Of a stretch of DNA of 64,000 bases, positions 60,936 to 64,000 are shown in pieces. The notes below the pieces were generated by a model. It saw nothing but the letters and a program-made list of their open reading frames with translations. It made no database searches and had not been told where the DNA came from. The DNA is taken from assembly GCA_913052135.1 (NCBI GenBank), contig CAJXDY010000005.1:11314-75313 (forward strand), written 5' to 3'. The translations under genes were made by a program, and so were the position numbers. The stretch comes from UBA8106 sp913052135. GTDB taxonomy: Bacteria > Acidobacteriota > Vicinamibacteria > Vicinamibacterales > UBA823. The number at the start of each line of letters is the position of its first letter. The first letter of the stretch is position 1.

Positions 60936-62303
60936 ATGAGCGTGTTCGAGAAATCGAGGGCTATCTCGCACGCCGTCCACCAAGCCGGTGGCCGAGCGTT
61001 GATCGTTGGAGGCTGGGTTCGAGATCGCCTACTCAAGCGACCGTCAAAAGATCTTGATCTGGAAGTCTACGGGGTTTCTGCCGACCAACTCCGTCAACTT
61101 CTTTCCACATTCGGACAGGTCAACACAGTTGGCCAAAGCTTTGCCGTTTTCAAAATCGACTCGATTGACGTGTCCTTGCCACGACGTGAGTCTAAAACAA
61201 CGGCTGGACACCGAGGTTTTGAGGTCGTCGGAGATCCTAACCTACCTATTGAAGATGCCTTTCGGCGTCGTGATTTCACGATTAACGCAATTGGCTGGGA
61301 TCCCCTTACCGATGAATACGTTGATCCATTTCATGGACGAGATGATTTAACGCGAGGTCTACTCCGAGCCGTAGACGAACGAACATTTGGAGATGACAGT
61401 CTGAGAGTTCTACGGGCGATCCAATTGGCTGCCCGATTCGAATACAAACTCGACCCGCCCACCGCTGTCATTTGTCGTGCCACCAAGCTAAACGATCTCC
61501 CAGCCGAACGGGTCTGGGGAGAGTTCGAGAAGCTCCTCATATTGGCAATTCGCCCTTCACTAGGGTTTTGGCTGGCACTTGAAATCGGCGTAATCGAACA
61601 ATTATTTCCAGAACTTCAGGCCCTTGTAGGATGTCCCCAAGAACCAGAATGGCATCCAGAAGGAGACGTCTGGAAGCATACGCTACTCGTCATCGACGAA
61701 GCCCGTCGTCGTATCGACGGACTGTCGCGCCCATGTCAACTCGCTATCATGCTCGCTGCGGTTTGCCATGATTTCGGTAAGCCGGCGACCACAGCTCGCA
61801 TCGATGGAAGAATTCGATCTCGGAATCATGAACAGGCCGGCCTCGGACCCACGCAGGATTTTTTGGATCGGCTCAAAGTGCATTCGGTCGATGGTTTCGA
61901 CGTCCGTAGACAGGTCGAGGGCATGGTCGCGTACCACTTAACACCAGGCATGTGGCATAAGAGCCCAGAAAAAGTTGGCGACGGGGCTTTTCGACGACTA
62001 GCTCGTAAAGTCGACCTTGAATTACTAGTTCTCCTCGCATCAGCCGATTGTCATGGGCGTAAGGGTCATTTCGATTGCTCGGCTATGGAGTGGTTTGCCT
62101 CCCGGACACATGAACTCGGAATTGAACATGCCCCTCCAGAACCACTGCTCAAGGGTCGACACCTGCTCAGTCTCGGATTGAAACCAGGACCAGAGGTAGG
62201 AAACATTCTCAAAGTGATCTACGAAAAGCAGCTGGATGGGGATATCACAACATTGGAGGAGGCTTTGGCCGAAGCAACACTCTCTTTGAGAAGACCTCAG
62301 TGA
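60936..62303 (+). CDS. cca: CCA tRNA nucleotidyltransferase with HD domain
   Basis: Class II nucleotidyltransferase of 455 residues. The head has the metal site in GGWVRDRL and KDLDLEVYG, then EDAFRRRDFTINAIGWDP, LRAVDERTFGDDSLRVLR, and a later HD hydrolase-like domain with WKHTLLVIDEA and CHDFGKP. The layout matches CCA-adding enzymes with HD domain; poly(A) polymerase or a tRNA-repair variant cannot be excluded. Its stop meets the stop of the threonine dehydratase gene with no gap. Confidence 0.9.
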   Translation: MSVFEKSRAISHAVHQAGGRALIVGGWVRDRLLKRPSKDLDLEVYGVSADQLRQLLSTFGQVNTVGQSFAVFKIDSIDVSLPRRESKTTAGHRGFEVVGDPNLPIEDAFRRRDFTINAIGWDPLTDEYVDPFHGRDDLTRGLLRAVDERTFGDDSLRVLRAIQLAARFEYKLDPPTAVICRATKLNDLPAERVWGEFEKLLILAIRPSLGFWLALEIGVIEQLFPELQALVGCPQEPEWHPEGDVWKHTLLVIDEARRRIDGLSRPCQLAIMLAAVCHDFGKPATTARIDGRIRSRNHEQAGLGPTQDFLDRLKVHSVDGFDVRRQVEGMVAYHLTPGMWHKSPEKVGDGAFRRLARKVDLELLVLLASADCHGRKGHFDCSAMEWFASRTHELGIEHAPPEPLLKGRHLLSLGLKPGPEVGNILKVIYEKQLDGDITTLEEALAEATLSLRRPQ

Positions 62304-63275
62304 CTAACCTGCAAGTGCAACACATTTCATAAGTGTTTCCGGAGCCATGTTTCCACCAGTTAAAATCGCAACCACGCGTTCACTCGAAGAAAACTGGCCT
62401 TCGGCCGCACGGTTCAATACGGCTGCAAACGCTGTCGCGCCGCTTGGTTCAACCACCAGTTTTGCCCGCCTGTGTAGCCAAACAACCGCCTGAGCAATCT
62501 CACGGTCAGCAACCGTAACGAACTCATCGACGAATGCCTGCGCGTGTGCGAACGTCAGGTCACCCGCACGGAGAGGCAACAAACCATCTGCGATACTTGT
62601 TGCAGTTGGTAGTGTAATTAAGGATCCAGCGTCAATAGACTTGCCCATTCGAGCGGCACCATCAGGCTCAACGCCAATGATCCGCACTGACGGCTTAATC
62701 TGCTTGATGGCCGCACTGGCACCGGCAGCCATGCCGCCGCCGCCAATTGGAACAAACACAGTTGTGACGTCCGCACATTGATCCATGATCTCAAGGCCGG
62801 CTGTACCTTGACCGGCAATAATCGCAGGATGATCAAATGGCGGGACAATCGTCAAACCCTCGGTTTGTGCTTCAACCTCGGCTCTATTTTTTCGATCAGC
62901 CGACGTTGTACCTTCAAAGATAATCTGTGCGCCCAATTCCTTAACACCTTCCACCTTTATTTCAGGCGCCGTCGTGGGCATGACGACTACGACTGGAGCA
63001 TCGACAAGTTTTCCAGCTAACGCGACGGCTTGCGCATGATTTCCAGACGAATAGGTGATCACTCCTCGCTTTTGTTCGTTAGGCGACAGCTGCGAAACCA
63101 TGTTATAAGCTCCACGAAATTTGAAAGCGCCAATCGCCTGAAAATTTTCGCACTTTAACTCAATAGTCGTCTCACTATTTAACAATTGAACCTTTAGCAA
63201 TGGTGTCAGTTTTGCAACACCTTGAATCCGATCAGCTGCAGCCTTAATAACATCCAAACTCACGAGATCTGACAT
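62304..63275 (-). CDS. Threonine ammonia-lyase/serine racemase-like PLP enzyme
   Basis: Fold-type II PLP protein of 323 residues. PLP lysine in IGAFKFRGAYN (about 53), SSGNHAQAVALAG and the tetraglycine phosphate loop VPIGGGGMAAG. It lacks the C-terminal ACT-like regulatory domains of biosynthetic IlvA and is the size of catabolic TdcB or of serine racemase. Ribosome site GGAAGGA seven bases before the ATG. Substrate choice between threonine and serine not resolved. Confidence 0.85.
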   Translation of the reverse strand: MSDLVSLDVIKAAADRIQGVAKLTPLLKVQLLNSETTIELKCENFQAIGAFKFRGAYNMVSQLSPNEQKRGVITYSSGNHAQAVALAGKLVDAPVVVVMPTTAPEIKVEGVKELGAQIIFEGTTSADRKNRAEVEAQTEGLTIVPPFDHPAIIAGQGTAGLEIMDQCADVTTVFVPIGGGGMAAGASAAIKQIKPSVRIIGVEPDGAARMGKSIDAGSLITLPTATSIADGLLPLRAGDLTFAHAQAFVDEFVTVADREIAQAVVWLHRRAKLVVEPSGATAFAAVLNRAAEGQFSSSERVVAILTGGNMAPETLMKCVALAG

Positions 63276-63400
63276 TCTTTAATCCTTCCAGTCGAGCACG
63301 ATAAATCCAAGATACGACTATTACGTCAGTATAGTAATGTACTCTTGTTAACAAAACGTCTCCCAGTGGTATCAATCACAGCACGTTGTTTCCAGAACTG

Positions 63401-63406
63401 TATACT
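63401..63406 (+). promoter_or_regulatory. Possible -10 element close to the OMP start
   Basis: TATACT (five of six) ends seven bases before the ATG at 63414, a spacing compatible with a leaderless or near-leaderless transcript. No -35 or TGn element is evident. Confidence 0.35.
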
Positions 63407-63413
63407 GAAGGTT

Positions 63414-64000
63414 ATGTGGTTAAGTCTCCACCTGCGTCAACTGACTGCAGGGCTGTCACTCGCACTTTCATTGGTCATTGTGAGTAATACGCAACAGGTC
63501 CTGAACGCACAAGAAAGAACGCGAATTGGTCCGTTCGTCATAGAGCTGAGCGGTGCATTGGTCAAGAATGGACAGAATGAGCAGATTGCTAGTGACCGCA
63601 GTCTGAATCCGAAGGAACTGCCGGCGTTAGGCCTTGGAGTTGGTGCCGGCGCACATTGGTATCCACTCAAGATTAAGAAGTTTACGCTAGGCCTGGGTGG
63701 ACAATTCCTGATGTCACGTGGTTCCAGCACCCCGATGCCAGACCTGTCCACTACTGTTGTAAATGAACTTTGGCCCCCGACTGTAGAACCATCCATCAAA
63801 ACCCGCTTTCAAGCTATCTCACCGCAGGTGTCGTTTAACTTCGGTGGAACGAGTGGCTGGAGCTACATAAGCGGCGGTCTGGGGAAGGCAAAATATAGCG
63901 TAACGAAAGATATTGGCAGTCGCTGGATGGAAGAAGAGCCGGACGTTGATGATCGCTGGCTGAATATGAACAATTATGGCGGGGGCGGTCGGTGGTTTGC
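63414..64000 (+). CDS. Outer-membrane beta-barrel protein, 5' part
   Basis: Open frame of 195 codons running off the window. A signal peptide (LTAGLSLALSLVIVSNTQQV, cleavage near LNA) precedes alternating amphipathic strands such as IGPFVIELSGALV, FTLGLGGQFLMS and GGTSGWSYISGGLGKAKYSV, each with Gly-rich turns, as in small outer-membrane barrel proteins. I cannot name the family. It diverges from the threonine dehydratase gene across a 138-base gap. ATG context shows no ribosome site. Confidence 0.75.
   Translation, partial: MWLSLHLRQLTAGLSLALSLVIVSNTQQVLNAQERTRIGPFVIELSGALVKNGQNEQIASDRSLNPKELPALGLGVGAGAHWYPLKIKKFTLGLGGQFLMSRGSSTPMPDLSTTVVNELWPPTVEPSIKTRFQAISPQVSFNFGGTSGWSYISGGLGKAKYSVTKDIGSRWMEEEPDVDDRWLNMNNYGGGGRWF

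Noticed and set aside
1..64000. CRISPR array, insertion sequences or long direct repeats
   Set aside because: Reading through the gaps between genes showed no regularly spaced repeats, transposase or terminal inverted repeats.

Overview
The window looks like a stretch of chromosome from a Gram-negative (LPS-bearing, diderm) bacterium, most probably a member of the Acidobacteriota, perhaps close to Vicinamibacteria. The outer membrane is shown by lpxC, a BamA/Omp85 protein, TamB, a SurA-like chaperone and several lipoproteins. The best lineage marker is a VWFA-related secreted protein of the kind that is abundant in Acidobacteriota. Base composition is near half GC. There is no phage, insertion sequence, CRISPR array, rRNA or tRNA that I can recognise. 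Almost everything is housekeeping, densely packed and often translationally coupled. The lineage call is inference from gene content and not from a marker phylogeny.

Layout: (1) 1-6.8 kb, + strand: end of tig, then clpP-clpX-lon-engB-rho-rpmE (protein quality control, ribosome assembly, transcription termination). (2) 6.8-10.8 kb, - strand: an SDR oxidoreductase and B12-dependent ribonucleotide reductase nrdJ, the latter with its own terminator, promoter and a possible NrdR site. (3) 10.8-11.6 kb, +: a CPBP membrane protease with a leaderless-type promoter. (4) 11.6-31.0 kb, all - strand (read from high to low coordinates): ECF sigma factor, anti-sigma factor, VWFA-related protein, lipoprotein, hslV, hslU, FN3 lipoprotein, transaldolase, acyl-CoA carboxylase (carboxyltransferase, biotin carboxylase, biotin carrier), tamB, a BamA-like protein with seven apparent POTRA domains, and a SurA-like chaperone without a PPIase domain. 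(5) 31.2-38 kb: ABC-F ATPase (+), then xerC, trmFO, topA (-). (6) 38-42.6 kb, +: TPR protein and lipoprotein, then rplU-rpmA-obgE-nadD-rsfS. (7) 42.6-52.3 kb, -: tmk, lysA, lpxC, uvrA, an IPT/NHL beta-propeller protein, an HNH endonuclease, a DapA-family aldolase and an NAD(P)-binding dehydrogenase. (8) 52.5-56.4 kb, +: M1 peptidase, a polytopic membrane protein, nadE. (9) 56.4-64 kb: animal-type transketolase (-), DUF4149 protein, PlsB-like acyltransferase, FGE-sulfatase-domain protein and CCA-adding enzyme (all +), threonine dehydratase/serine racemase (-) and the start of an outer-membrane beta-barrel gene (+).

Points that stand out: a recurring promoter geometry in which a -10 hexamer (often TGnTAnnnT) ends exactly six bases before the start codon, implying leaderless mRNAs; a topA-trmFO-xerC-hslV-hslU order, known from other phyla, that is split here by an ABC-F gene and an ECF sigma/anti-sigma cassette; a seven-POTRA Omp85 protein coupled to tamB and to an acyl-CoA carboxylase; and five tail-to-tail gene junctions with almost no space for terminators. 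I did not find a clear new defence or mobile system.
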